Source: Campanula takesimana
Lineage: Eukaryota > Streptophyta > Magnoliopsida > Asterales > Campanulaceae
NCBI GenBank assembly: GCA_026119855.1
Contig: JAOWBW010000384.1
Location: 186,001-250,000 of the forward strand
Reading direction: 5' to 3'
DNA: 64,000 nt
Shown piece by piece: positions 9,139 to 19,279 of this stretch (its first letter is position 1; each line of letters opens with the position of its first letter). The notes under the pieces are model-generated. The model saw only the letters and a program-made list of their open reading frames with translations, searched no databases and was not told where the DNA came from. The translations under genes and the position numbers were made by a program.

Positions 9139-9604
9139 AGGGGTCTAATTCGGGATGCCAAATAGACCAAAGTAACTGAATGTTTTGAAAATGTCAAATT
9201 CGGGTGTAACCGAATAGACCGGAGGTAACCAAATACTTTGAAAAGGTCAAATTCGGGTGCCCGAATAGACCGGAAGTAACCAAATTTTTTGAAAAGGTCA
9301 AATTCGGGTGTAACCGAATAGACCGGAAGTAATCAATTTTTTGAAAAGGTCAAATTCGGGTGTAACCGAATAGACCGGAAGTAACCAAATGTTTTGAAAA
9401 GGTCAAATTTGGGTGCCCGAATAGACCGGAAGTAACCAAATTTTTTGAAAATGTCAAATTCGGGTGTAACTGAATAGACCGAAAGTAACCAAATGTTTTG
9501 AAAAGGTCAAATTCGGGTGCCCAAATAGACCGGAAGTAACAAAATTTTTTGAAAAGGTCAAATTCGGGTGCCCGAATAGATCGGAAGTAACCAAATTTTT
9601 TGAA
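9139..9604 (-). repeat. Array of nine about 52-bp units, each holding a long imperfect palindrome
   Basis: Each unit contains GGTC-AA-ATTCGG, a 2-6 nt loop, CCGAAT-A-GACC, so an outer 4-bp stem and an inner 6-7-bp stem. The loop alternates between TG (as ATTCGGG-TG-CCCGAAT) and GTGTAA while the arms stay complementary. A CCGGAAGTAACCAAAT spacer separates units. An earlier diverged copy of the palindrome lies at about 8820-8847. Confidence 0.85.
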
Positions 9605-10299
9605 ATTCAAGACATTTCAACAATCAAGAGAAACATCATGAAAGCAAATTCAAGGATACGTTGCACGTTGTGATTTTTCTCCGATCCTTTAGCTTTGAGG
9701 TTGATGCGTGATGAGATCCTGAGCTTTGACTTACAGTGAACCACTGTTAAGCAGGAACGAAGTTGATAAGTTTGGGGAGCGCACCTGTTCAAGCATAAAC
9801 AATTGCAAACCACAAAAGTACATGTGCTAGTGCCAATTTCATTAATTTTTTCATTACGATGCAGGTGCACAAGTTTCTTTTCTCATTATAAGCCCACGTT
9901 TTTATCAAAGATTATGATTAGATTTGACGTGATGGTGGCTGCAATTACGATGTTAGCATGATAAATGTATGGATGTGAAAATGACATGCTTGGGATGGGG
10001 GTGCAACATCGTATATGACATGATATGATAATGGCATGATAGGAACAAGATAATCTAAAATTCCACACACATTCAAATTTGATAGATCAAGGATACGCTG
10101 CAAGCTGCTACTATGTGCAGATCCTCTGGCTTTGTAGTTGCTGTGTGATGAGATTTTTGATTCTTGGCTTGAGGAGAACAATCCAATTACCATGCTTTCA
10201 TGTTGGGACCCTTTTGGATTTGACGGGAGGCCATCTCGAGTTTCTGCAAGATGTGGAGAAGCTGCTCTTGGAATATTTGGATGTGTTTAGTTGGGCTTC
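9605..10299 (-). other. Non-coding 3' region of Tat-2 with a diverged duplicated segment
   Basis: About 9655-9740 and 10085-10190 are diverged copies of the same segment (AAGGATACG, GATCCT, GTGATGAGAT in the same order). No protein similarity is seen on either strand. Confidence 0.5.
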
Positions 10300-10416
10300 A
10301 CGTGACAAGCTCCCCCATTTCAACATTTCGATGCGTTTGTGGCCGAACTTGCGGTGCCAAGATCTCCATTGCAACGTTTTGATGCGTGTGTGGTCGGACC
10401 TGAGGTGACAGGCTGC

Positions 10417-10451
10417 CTACGTATCCATTTCGGGAATCAGACCTTACGTAG
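10417..10451 (-). other. CTACG-type RNA hairpin, Tat-2 copy e
   Basis: Sense reading: outer CTACG/CGTAG, inner TCCC-GAAA-TGGA, with one C-T mismatch at the loop-closing pair. This is the only inner stem with an uncompensated change. Confidence 0.6.
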
Positions 10452-10754
10452 TTCGAGTTTGTCAAAAACTCGAAAAACACAATTTGATTGGAACAGATGT
10501 GGTGTGATGTTGAAGAAGACCTTTCTTGAGGGGTTTGGACGTGACATGGCCTCGGAGATTGGATTTGAGTACCTGCATAAGACCTTTCACAAGCATACAT
10601 ATATATCGTGACATTCATGTGCAGAGAGTGTGTCATACACGCAACCAAATCATCATGATTAAAAGATCGAGAGATAAAGAACATATCACGTTGAGAACAG
10701 CTCGCTTTCCATCATTTCGATGTGTTTGTGGTTGGACTCGCCGAAGCAAGCTGC

Positions 10755-10789
10755 CTACGTATCCCTTTCGGGAATCAGACCTTACGTAG
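10755..10789 (-). other. CTACG-type RNA hairpin, Tat-2 copy f
   Basis: Sense reading: outer CTACG/CGTAG, inner TCCC-GAAA-GGGA with a GNRA loop; identical to copy e apart from the intact closing pair. Confidence 0.65.
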
Positions 10790-12424
10790 TTCGAGTTTGT
10801 GAAAAACTCGAAAAACACATTTTGTTGACAGACGATTTATTGGAGATGAACCTTCTTGCGATGGGGTACCTGCATGGGATTAGATTCGGACACCTGCAAA
10901 AGATTTTCACAAGTATGCAATATCATAGCGCGCATTTTTCACTTCAAAAACTTACCATTGTCATTTATGATTGAAGGACTTCAAACGAGGATTTCCTGTT
11001 TTTGAAATTTAAATCTTGCCATCTTTCTTTCAGAATTGAAAACACTCTTTTTTTTTTTCATTTTTCATTTTTTTTTGACACGTGTGCATTGCTTGCATTT
11101 CAGCCTTTGCTTTTTATAAAATGAACAAAATGTTTATGTGCAAAGAGGGAAAATCGGGAAAGGAATGAACTGTGCATTTTTCTTTTGAAAACTTTGCGAG
11201 GAACGAGAGTCAAGGTGAGATATATGGTGAAGCGAGGTTGGAGGCCTAGCGCGAGTACTCGAAAGGTCAATTCTCTACACCCATTTGATCAAGTTTACTC
11301 GACGGTGTCTCTCCTGGTGGATTACTTTGCCTTGCCCCCCAGATGTCGGTTGCGGAAGCCCAATGCCTTTTCATAACCATCCCCAGATCATTAATCATGA
11401 AAGCCCCACTTTCTCAAGGATCAGCCCCACATTTGACGACTCATTTTCTGAGGACCTCGCTGTTTGTAAAAGCGGTAATAAGTTCTGAAGCCCCTACTGC
11501 TATCCCAAGGAGATTCTTGTACTGTTCATCGGTTCGAGGCAGCTCCATGCATTGATACTCATACTGCTTTGGGACCTAACTGTCGTTGAGAGTTGTTGCA
11601 GATTTGATGTTTCGCTGCTGGGAGTAACTCACACATTGTGATAGTCACATTTCCATTCGACGCTTTGATGGGGAAATCAACTGCCTTCGAGAATTAACCA
11701 ATTATACACATCCCCCCAGTATTTCCGGTGATTGAGCTTTGTGACCTGTGGCCCAAGCTGCTAATCTGAAAAACTTCCCTCCGATGATTCTCTTGAAAGG
11801 GACCTAACCATCTGTGACGGTTGTCTCACAAATGCTGATGATTGTTGATGTTAAAACTTCCAAGGACCAACTATCCGTGAGAGTTGTCCTACCCCTGAGA
11901 CGTTTTGCATTAACGGGGAACCCATCTATCATTTCTGAAACCTGATGCGCAGCCCCAGTTCACATTCATTCATTTGGGCATACTCCTTGATTTTGGATTT
12001 TAAAAGTCAGAGGATCACATTCCTCTGTCTCCCTTGCTGTGACAAATTACAGGAATTGACTGGGGAAGGCACAAGGCCAGTGTTTTGGGAAAGCAAAGAA
12101 AGATCCCGTGGGATCTTTGACATTGTGTTTGCGCAGAAAAAATTGACGGAAGGATGAGAGTAGGGGAAGCCCCTAGACTCGAGGAAATTGCTCACATTCG
12201 AAATCAATGACTCAAGATTAGAATTCGCATTAATGGTCAAGTGCTTCAAAATCAAAAAGTTAATTTCTATTTTTTAGAAAAGATTTATTTAGACTCAAAT
12301 TAGACCGTGACAAATCGAGATGAGAACACCATCAAATAACTATCATAATTATCACCGCCTGTTGACCTCATGGGTGGGAGGTCCTTGTCGTCGTTGTCGC
12401 ACTTTTTTAGATTGATTAGAGGCT

Positions 12425-12850
12425 GTATGACCTTTGGCCACTGGGCTCCCTCAATGTAAGGATTTGGCAGAGCATGTTGGTCTCCAATAAAGACACCAGT
12501 TGTCGTCGTTGATGGTGCTTGCCCAAAGTCAAGAGATCGAGATATTCTTCAATGTGGATTAGCCTCATATGCGCGGTGCTCTCCATGTCGTCTTCGTTGT
12601 CTCCTTTTCTTGATATTGACCACACCATTGGTGGCTGCACGATTTTTTTGGTTCTTGGGCTCCCTCAGTGTAAGGAATTGGTAGAGCACGTTAGTCTACA
12701 ACAAAAGCCACTCGTTGTCGTCGTTGATGGTGCTTTGCCCAAAGTTGATGGAGCGAGATCTCCTTAGTGCAGATTGGCCTAGCATGCGCGGGGCTCCTTG
12801 AAACTGTGTCACATGAAATGGTCTGACCCTCGGTCCCTGTCTTGACTTTG
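12425..12850 (-). repeat. Tandem duplication with 214-bp offset
   Basis: GGGCTCCCTCA at 12443 and at 12657 head two copies that both continue with TAAGGA, a GCAGAGCA- or GTAGAGCA-like word, TTGTCGTCGTTGATGGTGCT and CATGCGCGG. The copies are clearly diverged, so the duplication is older than the LTR pairs of the chromoviruses. Confidence 0.7.
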
Positions 12851-13007
12851 ATACGAGCGATGAAGTCTTTAGAATGAAATGCCATTTGCCATCGTTGAAG
12901 GCATACACATAAACTTGAAGTGTCGCGATATCCTTTCTAAAACAATTGAATTAAACAATAAAGCAAATGGAATATGTACCAAAATAAGTGAATAATGCTT
13001 CTTCTTC

Positions 13008-13086
13008 CTTTTTTTTTTTTTTTTTTTTTTGAGACCTCCCCTTTTTTGCTCTCTTTCGATTTTTTTTTTTTTTTTTTTTTTTTTTT
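13008..13086. repeat. Two poly-T tracts
   Basis: Runs of about 22 T and 24 T separated by about 30 bp. On the - strand these are poly-A runs inside the Tat-2 3' region. Apparent lysine-rich or phenylalanine-rich frames across them are low-complexity artefacts. Confidence 0.85.
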
Positions 13087-13804
13087 GCACTCAAGAAGAA
13101 ACATCATAGCGTGCGGAATACAACACTTTTTACAAAAACATAAACATACAATATGCGAGAATTTACAATGCATCATACATTAAAGGAAAATCGCCGACAC
13201 TTGCTCTTGCATCAGTGTGATAATCTTCGTTCTTTACCATTTGATTGGCCTCTTTGATTATGCCCTTGATTGCACCCTGAAATCTTCATTCGTCGGATGA
13301 CTTTGTCGATCGCCTTCGTGAACTTCGTTTGTGAATTCCATTGAGCACTGTCAACCCTAGTTCTCACCTCAATTAATCGCAATCTAAAATTAGTCCCGTT
13401 TATTATCGTTTGCTTTTAATTAAGTGAGATTAATCATTTGTGGGACCAAATTTACAAAATACGTGATTATGAAGGCACTTGATTATAACGCGAGCTCATT
13501 GACTGAAAACGTATTTACAAGACAAGCAAGCAAATAAATATATTACAGAAAAGATGACACGCAAGCATGGATTTGGAAAGCAAAAGAAATGTGAGCGCAT
13601 TTTAGGACGGGCCCGAAAGCAAAAGAGATTAGAGTTGGGCAGTGTGCCCTATTCACAGCAAAAGAGACATAACCCCTCGGGTCAGCAAGCTTCTACTATC
13701 AGCAAAGGAACATTTTCTCGTGTTGATAAACTGCAGTCATCACCTAACAAAAGAGAACTCCTTCCTGGGGCTCGGTGAGTCCCTAAGATAACCTTCACAA
13801 CACG

Positions 13805-14640
13805 TCACTGAGACTGGTTTAGGGGTTTCTTGATCACCCCTAGGTCGAAGAGATCCTGTATAGCATGTCAGAGTGAGAAACATTCATCTGTGGTATGCCC
13901 CGTAAACTTATGATAGTTGCAAGACTTAGAATGGTCCCAATCTTCGGGCAATACATGTGGTGGTTGATAATCCTCGAGGGGGCTTAACATTCCACATTCA
14001 ACCAAGTGATGGAACATTTCAGATTGGGGGATATCATACTTGTCGAAGTTCCTAACTTCCTTTTGATGTTTGGGGGTATAACCTTCCACCCTTGGTACAG
14101 AATGTTCGACGTTATTCATGACAGGAACCTCTATAGCATCGATCTTGATTGTGGCTGAATCGTTGACTAGCGGATTTTTCCCCTTTCTTGGGTCACGGCG
14201 TGGAAAGTTCTTGGGATTCATTTCTTCAGGTGAAAGGTCTTCCCTGTGGGAGACTTTCAATTGCCGAGAAAGTTCTAGAGCCATAATCTCATCCCAGGTA
14301 GCAGGCACTCTGGACAGTCATCTTCAACTGTGACATTAGGGTGAGTGGACATACGTGCCGGGGTCTGAAAAATATGAGCTCTTGGATAGAGATTTCCAGG
14401 TGGAGTTGCTTCAATTGGTCCATACAGCTTTGCTGCCCAAATTTGATTTTGATTTGATTGATTCGTCATGAAAGCATCCACGCAGTCAAACACCCCTTGT
14501 TGGAACATGTGTAGGTTTCGCAGCAGAACTTTTGTATGGGCTTCTAGGCGCTTATCGAACTATTCTTCAAACTCTGGGCTTGGTCTAAACTTGGACAAGC
14601 CCCTGGTTCCATTTCCTGATTTTTGTCCGCTGTTGGCCAT
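13805..14640 (-). pseudogene. Broken gag of Tat-2
   Basis: Start at ATG 14640 (MANSGQKSGNGTRG...). An in-frame TAG follows after about 26 codons, then EAHTKVLLRNLHMFQQGV and a Q/N-rich piece. The capsid core is missing and the frame shifts near 14310. Then comes the C-terminal gag block (ALELSRQLKVSHREDLSP at the start of a roughly 146-codon stretch) with the knuckle CNYHKFTGHTTDEC and, after an in-frame TGA, HAIQDLFDLGVIKKPL. The frame ends at TGA 13807-13805. The order and motifs are those of Tat-lineage gag. Deletion plus two stops make it non-functional. Confidence 0.75.
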
Positions 14641-15613
14641 GCTTGATGAGAGAACCCGGAGTAGACCTTGATCAAAGTAATGTCTGGAACTGACCTTGAA
14701 TGTCGCGCCAGAAAAAGAAGCGAGATTCTCCCTCTACAAGAATGGATTGGAAAAGGAATGTTTTAGATTTTGAAACGGGCTTTCTTTTATATACAAGAAT
14801 AAAAGAACAAAGAGAAGAAAAGTATAAGATTTTGAAACAACATTGTTTTCGAAAAAGGTTGAAGCGCAAGCAAAGCACAAAACCTAGGAAGCCAGACAAG
14901 CACCTCGCTTTGTTTTGACACGTTCAATGATTAAATCCTGGAATAGTGGATACCGCCTCCAAAGTATAGGACCAACGTTTTTCACCTGTACTAATGGCCG
15001 TCCGAAACCCCTAGCGAAGGGCCTATACTCTTTCTGGGATCCACCATTCGGGTTACGGTCTATGTGAAGGTCTTGATAATTTCGGGTCAACCCAATCGTT
15101 CCAAAATATCCACACTTTAGGTTGTTTATAACCTTTAGGAATGCATAGGGTTGAATAGAAATTATTAGACAAAAACCGGCTTAAAGTCGAGGACGTGTCA
15201 TTTTGAAAATTCGGACATCAAGGCTTTTGATGGATGGCTTGCATGTGGCTTACACCCGCAGCGACGACTAGTAGCCGCGCTTTGGGGCGGGAATGTCAAC
15301 CGGGAGCCCTATCGGAGGATCGGTGACCCCCCTTCACTCACCGGGTAACACCCCCTAAGGTTTGTACGGTTTCTAAGTCGCAAGTTTGAAAACGTGCATC
15401 GTGTGTGAGGTCTCTAATTTTGAAAAATGATCTTTTGAAAAAAAAGAAAGAAAAGCACATATTTTTTTTGTTTTAGTTTTTTATTTTCTTTTTATTTACA
15501 CATATAAAAGAAAAACCTGCAAAACAAAGTTAGGACAAGTATATACAAGGCAAAAGCAAATAATGGCAAAAGCACACAAAATTGAGTCTAGCCCACTTTT
15601 TTGAAAAAAGATA
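14641..15613 (-). other. 5' leader of Tat-2
   Basis: Lies between the primer-binding site and the gag start. No protein is seen. Frames of 60-75 codons on either strand lack motifs. Around 15230-15360 there is a short GC-richer stretch. The length (about 1 kb) fits the long leaders of Tat/Ogre elements. Confidence 0.6.
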
Positions 15614-15631
15614 TCCCCAGCAGAGTCGCCA
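15614..15631 (-). promoter_or_regulatory. Primer-binding site of Tat-2
   Basis: On the - strand, one base after the LTR end CTCTCACA, the sequence is TGGCGACTCTGCTGGGGA. TGGCGACTC is complementary to a CCA-tailed acceptor ending GAGTCG, as expected for a tRNA-Arg. Use of tRNA-Arg is known for Ogre-type elements; the match here is from memory of tRNA ends and is an inference. Confidence 0.75.
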
Positions 15632-15731
15632 CTGTGAGAGCCCGCGCCCGTACCCGCGTAGGGATCCGTGCGAAACGCGGCTGGAATCCGCTCGGTTTCT
15701 CAAAATGGTTTCCCTACTTTGGTTTGAAAAA

Positions 15732-15743
15732 AGAGTCGCCACC
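15732..15743 (-). other. Primer-site-like GGTGGCGACTCT inside U5 of Tat-2
   Basis: The sense sequence GGTGGCGACTCT lies about 100 bp upstream of the LTR end. It repeats the first ten bases of the true primer-binding site at 15614-15631. Confidence 0.65.
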
Positions 15744-16183
15744 TCATTTTATTTAGGAAAATAGAGATAAAACCTTTTTGATTGAAAAGTGGGTTCGGGG
15801 GCTATGTTAGGAGAGGAGAAGGTGTTAGGAACTCCGCTCGCCCTTTCGGTCTCTAGCATGCTTCCGCCTACGCTTGATTTTAGTTTGCCTTTTGAAAATG
15901 TGTTTTATGTCCTAACTTATAAAAAATGTGTATGTTTATGTACAGGGGAGTCTCCTAGTCTAGGCACGTTTGTTTTAATTCGCAACCGGGAATCGGTTTG
16001 GGTGGATCCCGATTGGTTTTGAAAAAAGGTTTGAATCATATATACAAGTATGAGCAATTAAAGGGGGAAGGGGGAATATTGTACAAATAATACATATATA
16101 CAAAAAATGGGATAAATCCCATGAAAAGAATATCCGAGTGCAAGATTGATCCTCCAGGTTCACGGGGCTGCTGTGGGTCGCCA

Positions 16184-16188
16184 TGGAT
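16184..16188. other. Target-site duplication of Copia-1, left
   Basis: TGGAT directly left of the Copia-1 terminus. The same five bases follow the right terminus at 24703-24707. Confidence 0.9.
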
Positions 16189-16643
16189 TGTTGGGTTTCC
16201 AAGTAACATGCGCAGCGGAATATAGCAATTAAAATTTTAAGAAAACCCAAAGCCATGGATCCGTTCATATGATTAAATCAAATACAACAAGATGAATAGA
16301 GGAATAACTAACCCTTGATGGCTATGAATTTTCTCTTGATCTTTGGTGGAGAAACTTGAAGACTTGATCACGATCACAAAGCTTGAACACGAACTCTGAA
16401 GATGATGATTTTCACCCTCTAGCGGTATCCACACTTCGAACGAATATCAAAGGAGCTTCTTTGATCTTGGTTGCTAGACCAATATTATGAAACACACTTT
16501 CACAATATAATAAAGAACTATATGGAATTTATTTATGAATTATTTTGTTCCTCAATCAAGGATATCTTAGAACAAAATAAAATCTCTCTCAAACTCTTTG
16601 AGACTCACAAAAAGCACTACTCCATATGGTCTGGCCGAATTGG

Positions 16644-16653
16644 GGTTTTTATA
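16644..16653 (-). promoter_or_regulatory. TATA box of Copia-1 3' LTR
   Basis: Sense TATAAAAACC in GTGTATAAAAACCCC, about 85 bp downstream (sense) of the GC-box cluster. The same site is at 23636-23645 in the 5' LTR. Confidence 0.65.
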
Positions 16654-16737
16654 CACAATTAAGACCTATTCCAAATAGGTAACTTGTGTAAAAAAACCAT
16701 TCCTAATCGAATTAGGAAATTCCAAATCGGCATACCG

Positions 16738-16844
16738 GGCGCCCGCCTGGTCCTACCCAGGCGCCCGATTGTTTGGGCAGAAGGTCAAGGCCCTTTCCGG
16801 CTTTATTCAGGCGCCCGCTTGGTTCAACCCAAGCGCCCGCTTGG
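16738..16844 (-). repeat. Four GC boxes with CAGAAGGTC centre, Copia-1 3' LTR
   Basis: Plus-strand reading: GCGCCCGCCTGG, GGCGCCCG, then CAGAAGGTC at 16778-16786, then GGCGCCCGCTTGG and GCGCCCGCTTGG. The boxes form two pairs. They lie just upstream of the TATA box in sense orientation, where promoter elements would act. Confidence 0.75.
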
Positions 16845-17711
16845 TTGACCAGGAGGCCCAAAATATTTCCAGAAATTCCCTTGAGGTCCTTCAACCCTAA
16901 ATTCCAATACAGTCCTTTTATTTAAGATTCGTTCTATTGTGTGTGACCCTTTAGGATTATACTAAGTTGGCAATGGGCTCAAACATAATTCCATAAGATA
17001 TGATTAGGTTCTAGCAAACCGTCATACCTACCCAAATAGTATAACTAGATACAAGTTCGCATTCCTTTAGAATATGTCACAATCCTTTTGTCCACGATGT
17101 CATTGAACACAAGTCATGGTCAAACAGTCAACTTGTTTTGTTCAATACTTTCTCGATTCTGAATATGTTGATAATCCAAATGACATTGATCCAATCAATT
17201 CATTTGAGTCCGGCCGAACATTTTCATCAACATCATTCCTACGAGAGGCCTAAGCTTGACATCTCTCCGAGGAGGGACAAATCCATTTAGCTTATTATTC
17301 TTCCCTACGTGAATCCGATTATGCCAATCATACCCTTTATAACTACTCGGTTAAAAGTAGCGTTTGAATATGTCAAACATAATGTTCATCAAGTGGAAGA
17401 CTATAATAACTTCATGTCTAAGGATTCAAATGACATAACTAATATGAGATATATGTATGACATAGACCATGACATAAATCTCATAGAGCGGGTCATGTCC
17501 AGTACCTTGTTCCAAACAAGTACCCATAAATCTAACATGATCATCCCATGATCATTTAGCCTTTATACTAGTGCTTAACAAGTACTAGGGACGGAGATTA
17601 TTATAAGTAAACATGAACAACAATAATAATCAAAACATCTCTTTATTGATATGAAATAAATGATAACAATTACAACGTTTATTAAACGTGCCTAGGGCAC
17701 CACTACCAATA

Positions 17712-17722
17712 ATCTCCCACTT
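17712..17722 (-). promoter_or_regulatory. Polypurine tract of Copia-1
   Basis: Sense AAGTGGGAGAT immediately before the 3' LTR; the usual plant copia tract. Confidence 0.9.
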
Positions 17723-17725
17723 GCC

Positions 17726-19279
17726 CTAGGCCCAATCTCCCATGTATCTAATACCCATGGACCTAACATGACCATCATGTTTAGCTTGTGGAAGTCCCTT
17801 TGTTAGCGGGTCCGCAACATTGTCATCAGTAGGTACTCTGCATATATTTACGTCTCCCCTATCAATGATTTCTCGAATGATATGAAAATGCCTAAGTATG
17901 TGTTTGGATTTTTGATGTGCTCTTGGTTCCTTTGCTTGAGCAATAACACCATTATTATCGCAATAAAGGTCTATTGGACTAGCAATACTAGGAACCACTT
18001 CAAGTTCGGTTATGAACTTCTTAATCCAAACAGCTTCCTTTGCAGCATCCGATGCAGCAATATACTCAGCTTCTGTTGTAGAATCAGCGGTTGTACTTTG
18101 CTTGGAACTCTTCCAGCTTACAGCTCCACCATTTAACATAAACACAAAACCCGATTGCGATCGGCTATCATCTTTGTCGGTTTGGAAGCTTGCATCCGTG
18201 TAAGCATTTACAACGAGATCATCTTCCATTCCTCCATAGACCAAAAACGAGTCTTTAGTTCTTCTCAAGTACTTAAGAATCGCTTTTACAGCTATCCAGT
18301 GATTTTCGCCAGGGTCGGATTGGTATCTACTTGTCATGCTCAAAGCATAAGATACATCCGGCCTAGTACAAATCATGGCATACATGATGGACCCAATTGC
18401 CGAGGCATATGGAACATCATTCATTTTCTCACGCTCATCGTTTGTCTTAGGACATTGAGTCTTGCTTAGAGAAACTCCATCTAACACGGGCAAGGTGTCT
18501 CTCTTAGAATTTTCCATACGGAATCTTCTAATGACCTTGTTAATGTATGTACTTTGGCTTAAACCAAGTAGCCTCCTTGATCTATCTCTATAGATCTTAA
18601 TGCCAAGAATATATGCGGCTTCACCCATATCTTTCATTGCGAAGCACTTTCCTAACCAAGTCTTCACAGACTGAAGTGTAGGAATTTCGTTTCCAATGAG
18701 CAATATGTCATCCACGTATAAAATAAGAAATAGCACTATGCTCCCACTAATCTTCTTGTATACACAAGGCTCATCTTCGTTCTTGATGAAACCAAACTCT
18801 TTGACCGATTCATCAAAACGGAGATTCCAACTCCTTGAAGCTTGCTTCAATCCATAGATGGATCTCTGCAATTTGCATACCTTAGAATCTTGTTCAAAAC
18901 CTTCTGGTTGTGTCATATACACATCCTCTTGGAGTTTTCCATTCAGGAAAGCGGTTTTGACGTCTATCTGCCATATCTCATAGTCATGATATGCGGCAAT
19001 GGCAAGCAAAATTCTTATAGACTTGATCTTTGGTACGGGTGAAAAGGTCTCATCATAGTCAATACCATGAACTTGCCTATAACCCTTCGCTACAAGCCTA
19101 GCTTTGTAAGTATCCACCTTCCCATCCATGTCAGTCTTCTTCTTGAAGAACCATTTGCATCCTATGGTTTTTACACCTTCGGGTGCATCAATCAAATTCC
19201 AAACTTGATTGTCTTGCATGGATTGCAATTCGGATTCCATGGCTCCAAGCCATTTGTCCGAATTAGGAGAAGACATCAC
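17726..19279 (-). pseudogene. Copia-1 reverse transcriptase and RNase H
   Basis: 517 codons from the first Met after an in-frame TAA. The stop lies between NDEP and TYQEVMSSP, a single nonsense change inside the pol frame. RT of the copia type starts near GCKWFFKKKTDMDGKVD. WQIDVKTAFLNGKL holds the first catalytic Asp and LYVDDILLIGN the paired Asp. RNase H follows with AYTDASFQTDKDDSRSQSGF, TTEAEYIAASDAAKEAVW and DNNGVIAQAKEP. The frame ends MGIRYMGDWA just before the PPT. RT and RNase H themselves look intact. The polyprotein is cut by the upstream stop. Confidence 0.9.

Larger units (their letters stand above)
10300..10930 (-). repeat. Tandem segmental duplication carrying a hairpin in each half
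   Basis: About 10310-10600 and 10690-10925 are related. Both hold GCTGCCTACGTATCC, a hairpin, CTTACGTAGTTCGAGTTTGT, AAAAACTCGAAAAACACA and, further on, GAGTACCTGCAT- or GGGTACCTGCAT-like phrases. This duplication raised the CTACG hairpin number in Tat-2 from five to six. Confidence 0.6.
10931..13804 (-). other. Long non-coding 3' region of Tat-2 after gag
   Basis: About 2.9 kb without recognisable coding on either strand. This is where pol would be expected and no RT, RNase H or integrase motif was seen. It contains a 214-bp-offset duplication (12425-12850) and two poly-T runs. On the - strand it repeats phrases such as TGGGGCT and ACGACGACAA that also occur in the Tat-1 3' region. Confidence 0.55.
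15633..16188 (-). repeat. 5' LTR of Tat-2, downstream (U5) part
   Basis: The LTR end lies at 15633 (sense ...GGGCTCTCACA). The segment runs rightwards to 16188, where Copia-1 interrupts it, and resumes at 24703. The U5 block (CCTAACATAGCCCCCGAACC ... GAGGTGGCGACTCT, 15732 to about 15860) is shared with the Tat-1 and Tat-3 LTRs. Confidence 0.85.
16189..17711 (-). repeat. 3' LTR of Copia-1 (1523 bp)
   Basis: On the - strand it starts TATTGGTAGTGG (the partner has TGTTGGTAGTGG, so the terminal TG has mutated to TA) and ends GGAAACCCAACA. It contains the TATA box (16644-16653 reverse) and a four-box GC cluster (16738-16844). Confidence 0.95.

Noticed and set aside
12869..13183. Lysine- or phenylalanine-rich frames
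   Set aside because: They span two poly-T tracts and are low-complexity artefacts.
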